64,000 nt of DNA from an uncultured SAR116 cluster alpha proteobacterium (lineage in GTDB: Bacteria; Pseudomonadota; Alphaproteobacteria; Puniceispirillales; Puniceispirillaceae): NCBI GenBank assembly GCA_902625725.1, contig CACOCY010000003.1, positions 82,905 to 146,904 of the forward strand. Reading direction: 5' to 3'. Below, piece by piece: positions 1-8,518 of the stretch; the stretch's first letter is position 1, and each line of letters begins with the position of its first letter. The translations under genes were made by a program, and so were the position numbers. The notes under the pieces were generated by a model. The model saw nothing but the letters and a program-made list of their open reading frames with translations. It had not been told where the DNA came from and did no database searches.

Positions 1-648
1 CCTACTGTTCGAGGTATTGCAGAATGCACATCAAAGAGGATTGGAATAATTCACTTTGACCGTCATGCTGATATACAAGAAAAAGACCTCGATGAGCGAA
101 TGCATACGACCCCATGGTTTCATGCAACAAATCTAGATAACGTTAAACCTGAAAACCTAGTACAAGTAGGAATTGGTGGCTGGCAGGTACCGAGAGAAGC
201 AGTGGAAGTTGCAAGAGAGCGTAATACAAATATTTTAACGATGAGTGATGTTGAGAAATTGGGCATAGAAAAAACAATAGAAATAGCTCTTGAGCTTGCA
301 TGGAAAGATACAGATATGGTTTATATGTCATTTGACATTGACAGTATCGATTGTGGATTTGTTCCTGGCACAGGATGGCCCGAGCCCGGCGGATTTCTTC
401 CACGAGAAGCATTGCAACTTGTCGCTGGTGTTGCAGCCGAGGGTATTTGCGGAATGGAATTAGTAGAGGTATCGCCACCGTATGACCAATCTGAAATCAC
501 CGCTTTGATGGGTACTCGAGTTATAGTAGAGGTGCTTGGTGCTATGACAGTTTCTGGAAGCCTAGGGAAGCACCGCAAACATATTGATAAACCTGTGAAA
601 ATTCCTGCTGGTGATTTTGAAGGAAGCAGGTGGTCTAATAACGACTGA
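1..648 (+). CDS. Ureohydrolase (agmatinase/arginase superfamily), guanidine hydrolase-like; 5' end outside window
   Basis: The reading frame is open from base 1, so the N-terminus lies outside the window. It is a binuclear-metal ureohydrolase that hydrolyses a guanidino group to release urea. Metal-binding motifs are visible: HFDRHAD at visible residues 18-24 (D20, H22, D24) and SFDIDSID with two ligand aspartates, followed by PGTGWPEPGG, the family's usual signature after the second metal motif. The stretch DERMHTTPWFHATN and the later GIGGWQVPR resemble, from memory, the nickel-dependent guanidine hydrolase (GdmH, Sll1077-type) subgroup rather than classical agmatinase. That substrate call is inference. 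A TRAP transporter follows downstream. Agmatinase or another guanidino-acid hydrolase remains possible. Confidence 0.85.
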   Translation, partial: PTVRGIAECTSKRIGIIHFDRHADIQEKDLDERMHTTPWFHATNLDNVKPENLVQVGIGGWQVPREAVEVARERNTNILTMSDVEKLGIEKTIEIALELAWKDTDMVYMSFDIDSIDCGFVPGTGWPEPGGFLPREALQLVAGVAAEGICGMELVEVSPPYDQSEITALMGTRVIVEVLGAMTVSGSLGKHRKHIDKPVKIPAGDFEGSRWSNND

Positions 649-669
649 GTTTAACAGAAAGAATCTCAA

Positions 670-1074
670 ATGTTAACAAATGTACATATGCATGACGGTT
701 TTTTACATTCTCACATTTCTGAGACTGACCTTAAAAAAGATATATTACTCTTATCCACTGAGTTTATTGACGGGTTTACGCAATCAAATGATAAAATGGC
801 CTTCTTAACGTTATCTGGCTTTCCAAACGAAATAGAATCTAAAACTGGAGGACCATCTTTAAAGCTTGTTAATACAAGGATTGAAACAAATTGGCAATTA
901 GGTACTGCGAGCCCTTCTTTTGGAAGACAAGAACTGACATATTTGCCTTATCCAAAAGAACTGGTGACGAATGTAACTAATATGATCTTCACGTACGTCT
1001 CTCTTCACGAAAAACAAGAAGTAAACCTAATCAATTGGATTGCAGAAAAGCATTTTAAAGAAACAGAAAAATAA
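670..1074 (+). CDS. Hypothetical protein following the ureohydrolase
   Basis: This is a 134-residue protein that I do not recognise. It starts 21 nt after the ureohydrolase stop on the same strand, with a weak purine-rich stretch (GAAAGAAT) ahead of the ATG, so it may be co-transcribed with that gene. It has no signal peptide, transmembrane segment or obvious metal motif. The N-terminal part is histidine-rich (H6, H8, H14, H16) and the C-terminal part looks helical and charged. Its position suggests an accessory role to the ureohydrolase, but nothing in the sequence proves this. The following 259 bases are AT-rich, contain no gene, and presumably hold the promoter of the TRAP operon. Confidence 0.6.
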   Translation: MLTNVHMHDGFLHSHISETDLKKDILLLSTEFIDGFTQSNDKMAFLTLSGFPNEIESKTGGPSLKLVNTRIETNWQLGTASPSFGRQELTYLPYPKELVTNVTNMIFTYVSLHEKQEVNLINWIAEKHFKETEK

Positions 1075-1333
1075 TTTCTTAAGTAAAAGATATTTGTGAA
1101 ACTTAACAATGTGTTTATTTCACTTGAAGCCTTTATCTGTATCAAAGTGAATATATCAAATGCCTTTTTTATGAGTTGTGCAATTCGAGGGTAAATTACC
1201 TATTTTAAAAAAATAGAAAAAATTTTTCATGAAAATGAGATAATTTAGAAAAGTTGTTTTTGCCTAAGGAATTTAGTGCAGAAAATAAAAAAAAATTATA
1301 TAACCTCAAAAAATATTTTAACGGAGAAAAAAA

Positions 1334-2344
1334 TTGCTTAACAAAATTTACACTATCTTATTTAGCCTCGTGGCGTTAGTACTTAGTACCAGCTTGGTTG
1401 GAGCAAGCCAATGGAAATTTAATAACGGCTTACCTGAAGGACGCGGCGAATCCAAACAATTGGAAACATTTGCTGCCGAAGTTTCTGATTTAACGAGTGG
1501 AAGCCTAGAAATAGACGTATTTCACGGCGGTTCTTTAAACCTCAAAGATAACGACGTAGCGCGCTGGTTGCCTCAGGGTGCGGTTGAGATGGGCCTTGTA
1601 TGGGCCAACTACCTTGGTCGTGATGTCCCTGCTCTAAATGCTGTCATGGTTCAAGGTTCCGTTGGAAGCTCTGAAGAATTGATAACCGCATTGCCAGAAA
1701 TACAAGAAATTTATAAAGAAGTGCTTACTGAGCTTGACATAGTTCCAACGGGATTTATGGCGTTACCAATCTTGAAGGCATCCATCTTTTGTCGTGAAAA
1801 ACCAGTTCGCACTTTAGCTGACCTAAAAACACGAAAACTACGCGTCTGGAGTAACGACCAAGTTGAAACTTTCACTAAATTAGGGGTTTCTGCTCAGATC
1901 GTCGGTCAAAATGATCTTTACGTAGCCTTACAAACCGGTGTTGTTGATTGCGCAGTCTATCCAGCTTTATTTGCGCACACTATTTCACTACAAGAGGTGA
2001 CAAAATATGCATCTTACTTATACCCGGTAGCTGGAGTACCATATGTATTAGGGGCATCGAAAGACGCTTGGAACACACTTTCTGATGCTGAACAAAATGC
2101 GATTACCACTGCCGCTAATAATGTATGGGCACGAACTAATGAATATTCACAGGCTGACCAAAAAGAAAGTGCCGCGAGGGAGAAACTTTCTGAACAAGGA
2201 ATTGAGTTTTTAGCTGACTTCTCAGATGATGATAGAAACCAATTTCTTTCTGCTGCATCAGAAACCTGGAAGACAATGGCGGCTGATGCAGGCGGAAAAG
2301 CTCCAGAGTATCGTCAACGTATATTGGACGTTCTTGGACGTTAA
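1334..2344 (+). CDS. TRAP transporter substrate-binding protein (DctP family)
   Basis: This 336-residue periplasmic solute-binding protein belongs to a tripartite ATP-independent transporter. It captures an organic anion and delivers it to the DctQM membrane pair. The N-terminus is a signal peptide (short KIY-containing n-region, hydrophobic core [13 protein letters not shown], cleavage near GAS-QW). The start is TTG, with ACGGAG about seven bases upstream and no in-frame ATG nearby. The central part carries the family's typical arrangement, including [10 protein letters not shown] and the helix around [14 protein letters not shown], which contains the usual substrate-carboxylate-binding arginine region. 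The gene leads a dctP-dctQ-dctM operon. The substrate cannot be read from the sequence. Confidence 0.9.
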   Translation: MLNKIYTILFSLVALVLSTSLVGASQWKFNNGLPEGRGESKQLETFAAEVSDLTSGSLEIDVFHGGSLNLKDNDVARWLPQGAVEMGLVWANYLGRDVPALNAVMVQGSVGSSEELITALPEIQEIYKEVLTELDIVPTGFMALPILKASIFCREKPVRTLADLKTRKLRVWSNDQVETFTKLGVSAQIVGQNDLYVALQTGVVDCAVYPALFAHTISLQEVTKYASYLYPVAGVPYVLGASKDAWNTLSDAEQNAITTAANNVWARTNEYSQADQKESAAREKLSEQGIEFLADFSDDDRNQFLSAASETWKTMAADAGGKAPEYRQRILDVLGR

Positions 2345-2374
2345 GTAGAGCGTAACTATCAGTGGAGTAATAAC

Positions 2375-2899
2375 TTGGGAGAACAAACATTTCAAAATAA
2401 ACTCTTTGTAGTTTGCAAAAAAACTGAAATGTTTGTAACTCCAATCTTTTACGTAATGGCTATTTTGGCCTCTATAGCTAGCATCATGATAATCGCACTT
2501 ATAGGCACAAGCGTGACCATGCGATATCTGGCGTATGCACCATTTCGTTTTGCCGAAGAGTTGGTTGGGCTTTTGATGACAGCCTCCTTTTTTCTTGCTT
2601 TACCAATAATAACCTTAAAAGCAAAACATGTACGTGTTTTAATAGTTCTATCTTATCTGCCAGAGAGGCTCAAAATATGGGTGAACGCTCTTGCTTGCTT
2701 ATTTGGATGTGGCTTCTGTTTCTGGTTTTTTTATTTGTGTGTTCCTTGGTTCCAATTTGCCTTCGACAGACAAATAAAAACAGAGGTAGGACGATTATTA
2801 ATGTACCCTTGGATGTTGGTTCTACCAATTTCAATGGCTCTAACCATCGTCGCATTTTTTATCAGAGGTATTTTGGGTAATACTGAGAAAATCAAATGA
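2375..2899 (+). CDS. TRAP transporter small permease (DctQ family)
   Basis: This is the 174-residue small membrane subunit of the TRAP transporter. It has about four hydrophobic segments (near residues 20-45, 58-75, 99-122 and 141-163) separated by short polar loops, which is the DctQ architecture. It begins with TTG 30 bases after dctP, preceded by GTGGAG, and its last four bases (ATGA) overlap the start of the large permease gene, indicating translational coupling. It stabilises or bridges the binding protein and DctM in the inner membrane. Confidence 0.88.
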   Translation: MGEQTFQNKLFVVCKKTEMFVTPIFYVMAILASIASIMIIALIGTSVTMRYLAYAPFRFAEELVGLLMTASFFLALPIITLKAKHVRVLIVLSYLPERLKIWVNALACLFGCGFCFWFFYLCVPWFQFAFDRQIKTEVGRLLMYPWMLVLPISMALTIVAFFIRGILGNTEKIK

Positions 2900-4194
2900 C
2901 ATCTTTTTGGGTAATTTTAACTGGTGGTTTATCACTACTGGCAGGGAGCGGCTTGGCTTTGGGAGCCTCTCTTGGTCTAACAGGCCTAATACTTCTCCAT
3001 TTTGTTGCTGGTGGAATCACATTTGTTGCAGTGGATGCTGTCTGGAATGTTCTCAATTCCTTCACTTTGAGTGCTATTCCATTGTTCATAATTCTAGGAG
3101 AAATTATGCTCCGAAGTGAAGTCAGCAAAAAAATTTATGTTGCTTTATCTCCATTGTTCCAAAATATACCTGGAGGGCTTTTGCACACAAATATAGCGGT
3201 TTGTACACTGTTCGGAGCAGTGAGTGGTTCAAGTTTATCTACAGCAGCCGCAGTAGGCTCGGTCGCTTATCCAGAAATGACTGAAAGAGGATATGACAAG
3301 AAAATGGTTGTGGGTTCACTTGCTGGTGGTGGAACACTCGGTCTTTTGATTCCACCTAGCCTGTCTCTTTTAATTTATGGGGCACTAACAGAAACATCTA
3401 TTGGACAGCTCTTTTTAGCTGGAATAATTCCGGGTATTCTTTTTGCCATCATGTTTATGATTTACATTTATTTTAAATGTATGCACCAACCTTTTCTTGC
3501 GCCTACTGAGAACTCAGCATTTAAGTTCACCGAAATCATTATTAATATTCTTAATATATGGCCATTTTTAATTGTAGTTTTTGCAATCATGGGAAGCATT
3601 ACTTTTGGTATTGCAACGCCGACGGAGGCAGCTGGCGTTGGTGTGATAGCAACTATCATCCTAGGAAAGCTATGGGGTTCATTAACATTTAGAAAACTAG
3701 TTGAAGCTATTTTCTCTGCAACATTACTTTATGCTTCAATAATGTTTGTTGTTATTGGCGCGACCATCCTTGCCCAAGCGGTCAGTTTACTCGGAATTCC
3801 CCAATCTATATTAGAAACGGTGAGAGAAACAAACCTCGGTCCACTTGCAGTTTTAATTATTGTAATTCTAGTTTATCTAATTTTAGGTTGTTTTTTTGAC
3901 GGACTTTCATTGATGATTATGACCCTCCCCATACTATTGCCTCTTATGATAGGACTAGGATATGACCCAATATGGCTTGGTGTTATCGTAACAATAATGA
4001 TTGAAATTGGGCAAGTAACACCACCAGTAGGTCTAAACTTATCCGTTCTTGTATCTGTTACCAAAGAGAAGGTATCTTTGGGAGAAACTGCCTTAGCTAC
4101 AATGCCTTACTGGCTTATATTGCTTCTAGGTATTGGCATACTCACGCTCGCACCAGAACTTGCGTTATTTTTGCCTTCTAGTCTGATGCAGTGA
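2896..4194 (+). CDS. TRAP transporter large permease (DctM family)
   Basis: This 432-residue polytopic membrane protein is the transport-catalysing subunit, using a sodium or proton gradient. It has around twelve hydrophobic segments. Family motifs include GAVSGSSLSTAAAVGSVAYP, AGGGTLGLLIPPS and, near the C-terminus, IEIGQVTPPVGLNLSV, all characteristic of DctM/SiaM. The gene overlaps dctQ by four bases and ends two bases before the convergent peptidase gene on the other strand, leaving no room for a dedicated terminator. Confidence 0.93.
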   Translation: MTSFWVILTGGLSLLAGSGLALGASLGLTGLILLHFVAGGITFVAVDAVWNVLNSFTLSAIPLFIILGEIMLRSEVSKKIYVALSPLFQNIPGGLLHTNIAVCTLFGAVSGSSLSTAAAVGSVAYPEMTERGYDKKMVVGSLAGGGTLGLLIPPSLSLLIYGALTETSIGQLFLAGIIPGILFAIMFMIYIYFKCMHQPFLAPTENSAFKFTEIIINILNIWPFLIVVFAIMGSITFGIATPTEAAGVGVIATIILGKLWGSLTFRKLVEAIFSATLLYASIMFVVIGATILAQAVSLLGIPQSILETVRETNLGPLAVLIIVILVYLILGCFFDGLSLMIMTLPILLPLMIGLGYDPIWLGVIVTIMIEIGQVTPPVGLNLSVLVSVTKEKVSLGETALATMPYWLILLLGIGILTLAPELALFLPSSLMQ

Positions 4195-4195
4195 T

Positions 4196-5437
4196 TTATC
4201 TTTTTATTGACTGAAGTTGTATTGGAAGTGAATTCATCATTTCGTATCCAGTATCACAAACAAGAAATTGATTCTCAATTATCATAGCCCCTAATCCATC
4301 TATATACCAAGGGCATTCAAATGCCATGACCATGCCAGGCTCTAATCTTGTTTCTGCATCTGCTGAGATAAATGGCCACTGCTCACTTCCTAAGCCATTA
4401 CCAAGCCCATGTCCAAAGTGTCCTCTCGTATAAGAGCTAAAACCGCGGTCTCTTATGGCTGATAGTGCAGCCCAATAAATATCCTTTAGTTGTTTTCCCG
4501 GATGCAACTGGCTACATCCTGCTTGGAACCCTGAAAGCAAGGCATCATATATTTCTAATTTTGTATTACTTGGTTCCCCAAATATAAAGGTGCGAGCTCC
4601 ATCTGAACTATAGCCATCAACAAGGCATCCAACATCAACTTTTATTAAATCCCCCTCTTTCACTCTGGCATTTCCTCCCCACGGATTATCCCCAACCGAA
4701 ATATATTCCCATGATCCATTCAATGCGGCACTCTTAGAATGGCTGTAAATAGCTTCTTTCCAAATTATTGCCAATTCATCTCTTGAAATACCTTCTTCTA
4801 TCGCATCTCTAATTGCAATCATTCCACTCTCTGCGATCTCAGAAGCTAGTTTAAGGTGCTCTATCTCTCTTTTATTTTTTACCATTTTGAGCCTCTCAAT
4901 TGTATTATCCGCCTCTACCAATTCTATTTTTTTAAAAATAGTTCTCATTTCCGGATACTCGGATACAGATATAGCTGAAGCCTCATATCCAATTCGGGAA
5001 TCAGCTAGACCATGCTCAAAAATTACATCACGTAAATGCTGATAACAGATTTTTGGCTCAAAAGTAGTGGGGCGGTTGAATTCTTCAGGCCTATTCTGAT
5101 CACCTACAAAAGATGCAATTTGTTCTTTCGCACTTTTACTTTTATCCTCGAATATAAGTTTTGACGTCTCAACCCAAATAGGACTTTCTCTCACATCTTT
5201 TATGTGACTAAAGGCCCGGAATTTTTCTGCAAATAAGTCGCTTACAATTGCAGTTTCAGCAATTCTATGGTCCCGCGGAATTAAAACAGCTACAGCGCCC
5301 GACCTTCGCCACATTGTTGCAACACCTGCATTTACCCCAGTTGCATAAAAAAAACTTTCAGGCGAAAGGAGTATTAATGCTTCCACTCCTATTTCCAACA
5401 TTAGTTTCTCTGCTCTGTTTCTATCTAGATTTGCCAT
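4196..5437 (-). CDS. M24-family metallopeptidase (Xaa-Pro peptidase-like)
   Basis: This 413-residue protein has a creatinase-type N-terminal domain (about 1-170) and a pita-bread M24 catalytic domain (about 185-400). The complete two-metal ligand set is present: D268 and D279 (VDVGCLVDGYSSD), H343 (FGHGLGN), E374 (MAFECPWY) and E388 (MIIENQF). Members cleave Xaa-Pro bonds, but the same fold also contains ectoine hydrolase DoeA, creatinase and the DMSP lyase DddP. With a TRAP transporter converging on it and a ureohydrolase nearby, a role in breaking down a small nitrogenous solute is plausible. The presence of all five ligands argues against creatinase, which lacks metal. Exact substrate unknown. 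Confidence 0.85.
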   Translation of the reverse strand: MANLDRNRAEKLMLEIGVEALILLSPESFFYATGVNAGVATMWRRSGAVAVLIPRDHRIAETAIVSDLFAEKFRAFSHIKDVRESPIWVETSKLIFEDKSKSAKEQIASFVGDQNRPEEFNRPTTFEPKICYQHLRDVIFEHGLADSRIGYEASAISVSEYPEMRTIFKKIELVEADNTIERLKMVKNKREIEHLKLASEIAESGMIAIRDAIEEGISRDELAIIWKEAIYSHSKSAALNGSWEYISVGDNPWGGNARVKEGDLIKVDVGCLVDGYSSDGARTFIFGEPSNTKLEIYDALLSGFQAGCSQLHPGKQLKDIYWAALSAIRDRGFSSYTRGHFGHGLGNGLGSEQWPFISADAETRLEPGMVMAFECPWYIDGLGAMIIENQFLVCDTGYEMMNSLPIQLQSIKR

Positions 5438-5489
5438 AAAAAAATAAAATTACCTCAGATTATTAGCCTAACCACAATTCTAATAAAGT

Positions 5490-6398
5490 TTAACTTAAAT
5501 TAGATTTTTTGTTTTCAAATAAGAAAATGCCAGAGAAAATAATTAGCATTGCAGTTAGATGATAAATTCTAAAGGTCTCTTCTAAAATTAAAATAGCCAT
5601 TAGGGCAGAAAAAATGGGGACTAAGTTTGCGTAAAGACCTGCTGAATTTGGACCAACTAAATCAACTCCCCTCATAAAAAAAATTTGAGATAAAAATGAA
5701 GGAATAAGTGCAATATAGAAAACGATATACCATCCATTTTCTGTTGGAAATCTAAAACCACTTACCAAAGATTCTATCACAACCAAAGGAATAGACATTA
5801 TTAATGCTGCTATTGAAAAGTAACCCATCATTGCCAATCCGGGAATCGGTGGTCTATTCTTTAATCCAAGAGAATAACCAGCATAGAATAAAATTGCTAG
5901 TAGGATAAACAAATCGCCAATATTAAAAGTTAAGAGAACTAAATTACCTATCGAACCTTGAGCAGCTACGATTATACACCCTAAAAAGGTCAAAACTAAA
6001 CCGGTAACCTGCAGCCTATTGACTACAGTGCCAAATAATAAGTAAGAACCGAGTAATATCATTGCAGGCATAATACTCTGAATAATTCCCAAATTAATCG
6101 CACTTGTAAAATGAGCTGCTAAATAAAAAAATGCGTTAAATAAACTTAAACCACATCCACCCATCAAAAATACCCATTTTATTTTCTTGTTCATTAAAGG
6201 CCATAACGAAATCATAGCGCGCCCATTGATTGACCAAATCAAAACCGCAACAATTGCCCATCTCAAAAAAATAAGCATCATTGGGTTTACTTCTCCAACA
6301 GATAGTTTTCCTGCTATTGTATGGCTTCCCCAAGCTAATGTTGCCAGAACAAGCATTGCAGGAGCGCTAGAATAAATATAACGGTAAATCAATTTCAT
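5490..6398 (-). CDS. EamA/DMT-superfamily transporter
   Basis: This is a protein of about 302 residues with ten hydrophobic segments arranged as two repeated EamA halves, the drug/metabolite transporter layout. The first half contains LATLAWGSHTIAGK, similar to the family's usual LLWG(S/G) start. The second half ends in LILEETFRIYHLTAMLIIFSG, the typical second-repeat E-containing motif. Such proteins export amino acids, metabolites or toxic compounds across the inner membrane. I chose the ATG at 6398; an in-frame GTG six codons upstream is possible, and neither has a strong Shine-Dalgarno sequence. The substrate is not predictable. Confidence 0.85.
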   Translation of the reverse strand: MKLIYRYIYSSAPAMLVLATLAWGSHTIAGKLSVGEVNPMMLIFLRWAIVAVLIWSINGRAMISLWPLMNKKIKWVFLMGGCGLSLFNAFFYLAAHFTSAINLGIIQSIMPAMILLGSYLLFGTVVNRLQVTGLVLTFLGCIIVAAQGSIGNLVLLTFNIGDLFILLAILFYAGYSLGLKNRPPIPGLAMMGYFSIAALIMSIPLVVIESLVSGFRFPTENGWYIVFYIALIPSFLSQIFFMRGVDLVGPNSAGLYANLVPIFSALMAILILEETFRIYHLTAMLIIFSGIFLFENKKSNLS

Positions 6399-6523
6399 TG
6401 CATAAGGGTAAAACACTATTTAAAGAGAAGATAGTAGCATGTAACAAAATGCTGTTTACATCAGAATAATTCGGTTGGAGGTTATACTGATTTTATAGAA
6501 TACCGCGACCTAAAGGTAATGCT

Positions 6524-7624
6524 ATGAGCGATATGATAGAAAAAAAAACAAACGAGGAACAAAATATCTCAACCGTTAATGCGATTTCGTATTTAGGCAA
6601 ATTGATGGACGATGCTTTATTGGAGATAAATTTAGAGCATTATATCACAGATGCAAACCCCGCTGCCAAACGACTATTAGGTGACAACTTAATTGGATCG
6701 TTTCTAAACAAGCGGATTAATTACAGAGATTTAAAAGATGAACTAAAGACATCTATTAAAGAAAATAAGATTATTGAGTTTACATCGACTCCAACAAACA
6801 ACAAATACCATCAACTTAGAGGTCGGTTAATGCCGATTAATGCTCAAAAGGTTGCTGTATTATTGATGGATATGACACTGCAGCATAATTTAGAAAAGAT
6901 GCGCAGAGATTTTATTGCAAATGTAAGTCATGAATTACGTTCGCCACTTACAAGTGTAATTGGTTTTATTGAAACCATTCAAAACACCACAAATATTGAT
7001 GAGAAAAACCTAAAACGTTTTTTGCAAATAATGGAAGATGAATCCAAAAGGATGTCTCGTTTGATTGATGATTTATTATCTTTATCCAGAGTCGAAGCTG
7101 ATGAACACATCGCGCCAACCGGAAAAGTTTGCATAAAATCAGTGTTGGAGTCGGTTATATCCACATTCAACGATAGAGCCACAAAATCTGGACATTTGAT
7201 TGAGCTAATAGACAATCGTAATGATTTATTGGAGCAACCTATTATAAGAGGAGAGGTTGACGAAATTACAGAGGTCTTTCATAACTTATTGGATAATGCT
7301 TTGAAATATAGCTTTTTAAAAAGTTCAGTAAAAATCAAAATAACAGATACAATTACCAGAGAGATTATAATAGATATCACAAATAAAGGTGAAGGAATCG
7401 AAGAAAAACATATAGAAAGATTAACAGAGCGCTTTTATCGGGTAGATAAGGGGCGCTCCAGACAAATGGGAGGAACTGGACTGGGATTAGCTATAGTAAA
7501 ACACATAGTTAACAAACATAGGGGTCATTTACATATTACCAGTGAACCTAAAAAACACACGAATTTTCGAGTTGTTATACCAAAAAGTAATTCTCTTCTT
7601 TCTAATTTAGAAAACGATAATTAA
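6524..7624 (+). CDS. phoR: PhoR-like sensor histidine kinase without membrane segments
   Basis: This is a 366-residue histidine kinase: a PAS-like N-terminal domain (about 20-120), a HisKA dimerisation domain with the phospho-acceptor in FIANVSHELRSP (H136), and a HATPase_c domain with N box (HNLLDNALKYS), G1 (NKGEGI), F box and G2 (GGTGLGLAIVKHI). HELRSPLTSVIGFIE is typical of the PhoR group, and a PhoB-type regulator and a phosphate transporter follow directly. The ATG has AAAGGT upstream, and an in-frame TGA lies about 45 bases before it, so the absence of an N-terminal membrane anchor is real. It presumably phosphorylates the adjacent response regulator under phosphate limitation. Confidence 0.85.
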   Translation: MSDMIEKKTNEEQNISTVNAISYLGKLMDDALLEINLEHYITDANPAAKRLLGDNLIGSFLNKRINYRDLKDELKTSIKENKIIEFTSTPTNNKYHQLRGRLMPINAQKVAVLLMDMTLQHNLEKMRRDFIANVSHELRSPLTSVIGFIETIQNTTNIDEKNLKRFLQIMEDESKRMSRLIDDLLSLSRVEADEHIAPTGKVCIKSVLESVISTFNDRATKSGHLIELIDNRNDLLEQPIIRGEVDEITEVFHNLLDNALKYSFLKSSVKIKITDTITREIIIDITNKGEGIEEKHIERLTERFYRVDKGRSRQMGGTGLGLAIVKHIVNKHRGHLHITSEPKKHTNFRVVIPKSNSLLSNLENDN

Positions 7625-7699
7625 ATAAAAGCAAAATCAATTTTACTTTGATAATATATTTACGTTTTTTTAATACTTTCTTCAAATTAAAAAAGAGGA

Positions 7700-8419
7700 A
7701 TGAATAGCTTGAGCAAAATAAAAATTCTTATTGCAGACGACGAACCAAATCAATTAGAGCTCATTAGATTTAATCTGACAAAAGAAAACTTTGAAGTGAT
7801 TTCAGCCTCGGATGGAGAAGAAGCTTTATGCTTATCTGAAGAGATTTTTCCTGATTTAATTATTCTGGACTGGATGATGCCAAAAATGTCAGGAATAGAT
7901 GTATGTCGAAAATTGCGTTCCAAGAGTATTTCTAGAGACATACCTATAATTATATTGAGCGCTAGAGGTGAAGAAGGAGACCGCACATTAGGTCTTGAAA
8001 TAGGAGCAGATGATTACGTAACAAAACCATTTTCTCCAAAGGAGCTTTTGGCAAGAATAAAAGCTATTCTTCGTCGTTCAAGACCGTCACTAGCAAATGA
8101 TTATATGGAATTTGAAAACTTACGCATTTATCCCTCAACGCAAATAGTAAAATACAATGGAGAAAAAATTGACTTAGGGCCTAAAGAATTTAAGATATTA
8201 TCTCTTCTTATGGAGCGACCGGAGCAAATTTTTAGCAGAACACAAATACTTGATAAAGTTTGGGGGCATGGAATAGACATTGAACAGCGAACAATCGATG
8301 TTCACATAAGACGAATTCGAAAAGCCTTAATGATAAATTCTAATGAATTCAAAAATATTATTCGAACAGTTCGAGGTTCTGGATATGCATTAGGAACAAA
8401 TAAATTTGGCTTTCATTAA
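7700..8419 (+). CDS. phoB: PhoB-like response regulator (OmpR family)
   Basis: This 239-residue two-domain regulator has a receiver domain at 7-122 with acidic pair D13-D14, phospho-acceptor D57 (LDWMMPKMSG), and the conserved threonine/lysine switch (SARGEE, DYVTKPFSPKEL). A winged-helix Trans_reg_C domain follows (about 133-232) with the RTIDVHIRRIRKAL recognition helix. The LDWMMP motif and the FKILSLLMERPEQIFSRTQILDKVWG stretch are characteristic of PhoB. It follows the kinase by 75 bases with an AGAGGA ribosome-binding site. It should activate phosphate-starvation genes by binding 11-bp direct repeats, which are visible just downstream of its stop codon. Confidence 0.9.
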   Translation: MNSLSKIKILIADDEPNQLELIRFNLTKENFEVISASDGEEALCLSEEIFPDLIILDWMMPKMSGIDVCRKLRSKSISRDIPIIILSARGEEGDRTLGLEIGADDYVTKPFSPKELLARIKAILRRSRPSLANDYMEFENLRIYPSTQIVKYNGEKIDLGPKEFKILSLLMERPEQIFSRTQILDKVWGHGIDIEQRTIDVHIRRIRKALMINSNEFKNIIRTVRGSGYALGTNKFGFH

Positions 8420-8426
8420 TATTTTT

Positions 8427-8467
8427 TTGTCATAAAACTGTAACAAAATCCTACTATAAATGTCATC
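8427..8467 (+). promoter_or_regulatory. PhoB-box array upstream of pit
   Basis: TTGTCATAAAACTGTAACA (8427-8445) matches the Pho box consensus of two TGTCAYA-type half-sites 11 bp apart (at 8428 and 8439). A further half-site TGTCATC begins at 8461, exactly 22 bp after the second, so it is in phase with the 11-bp periodicity. The intermediate unit at 8450 is degenerate. The array sits 52 bp upstream of the pit start codon, a suitable place for activation by PhoB. Confidence 0.75.
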
Positions 8468-8518
8468 GTTTTTAATAATAAAACAACTTATATTAAAACT
8501 TTGTCTAAAGGTAAAAAA

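Noticed and set aside
6440..6462. Imperfect inverted repeat TGTAACA...TGTTTACA upstream of phoR, considered as a Pho box
   Set aside because: The half-sites are 13 bp apart, not 11, and the second unit is a poor match, so I do not call PhoB control of phoR.
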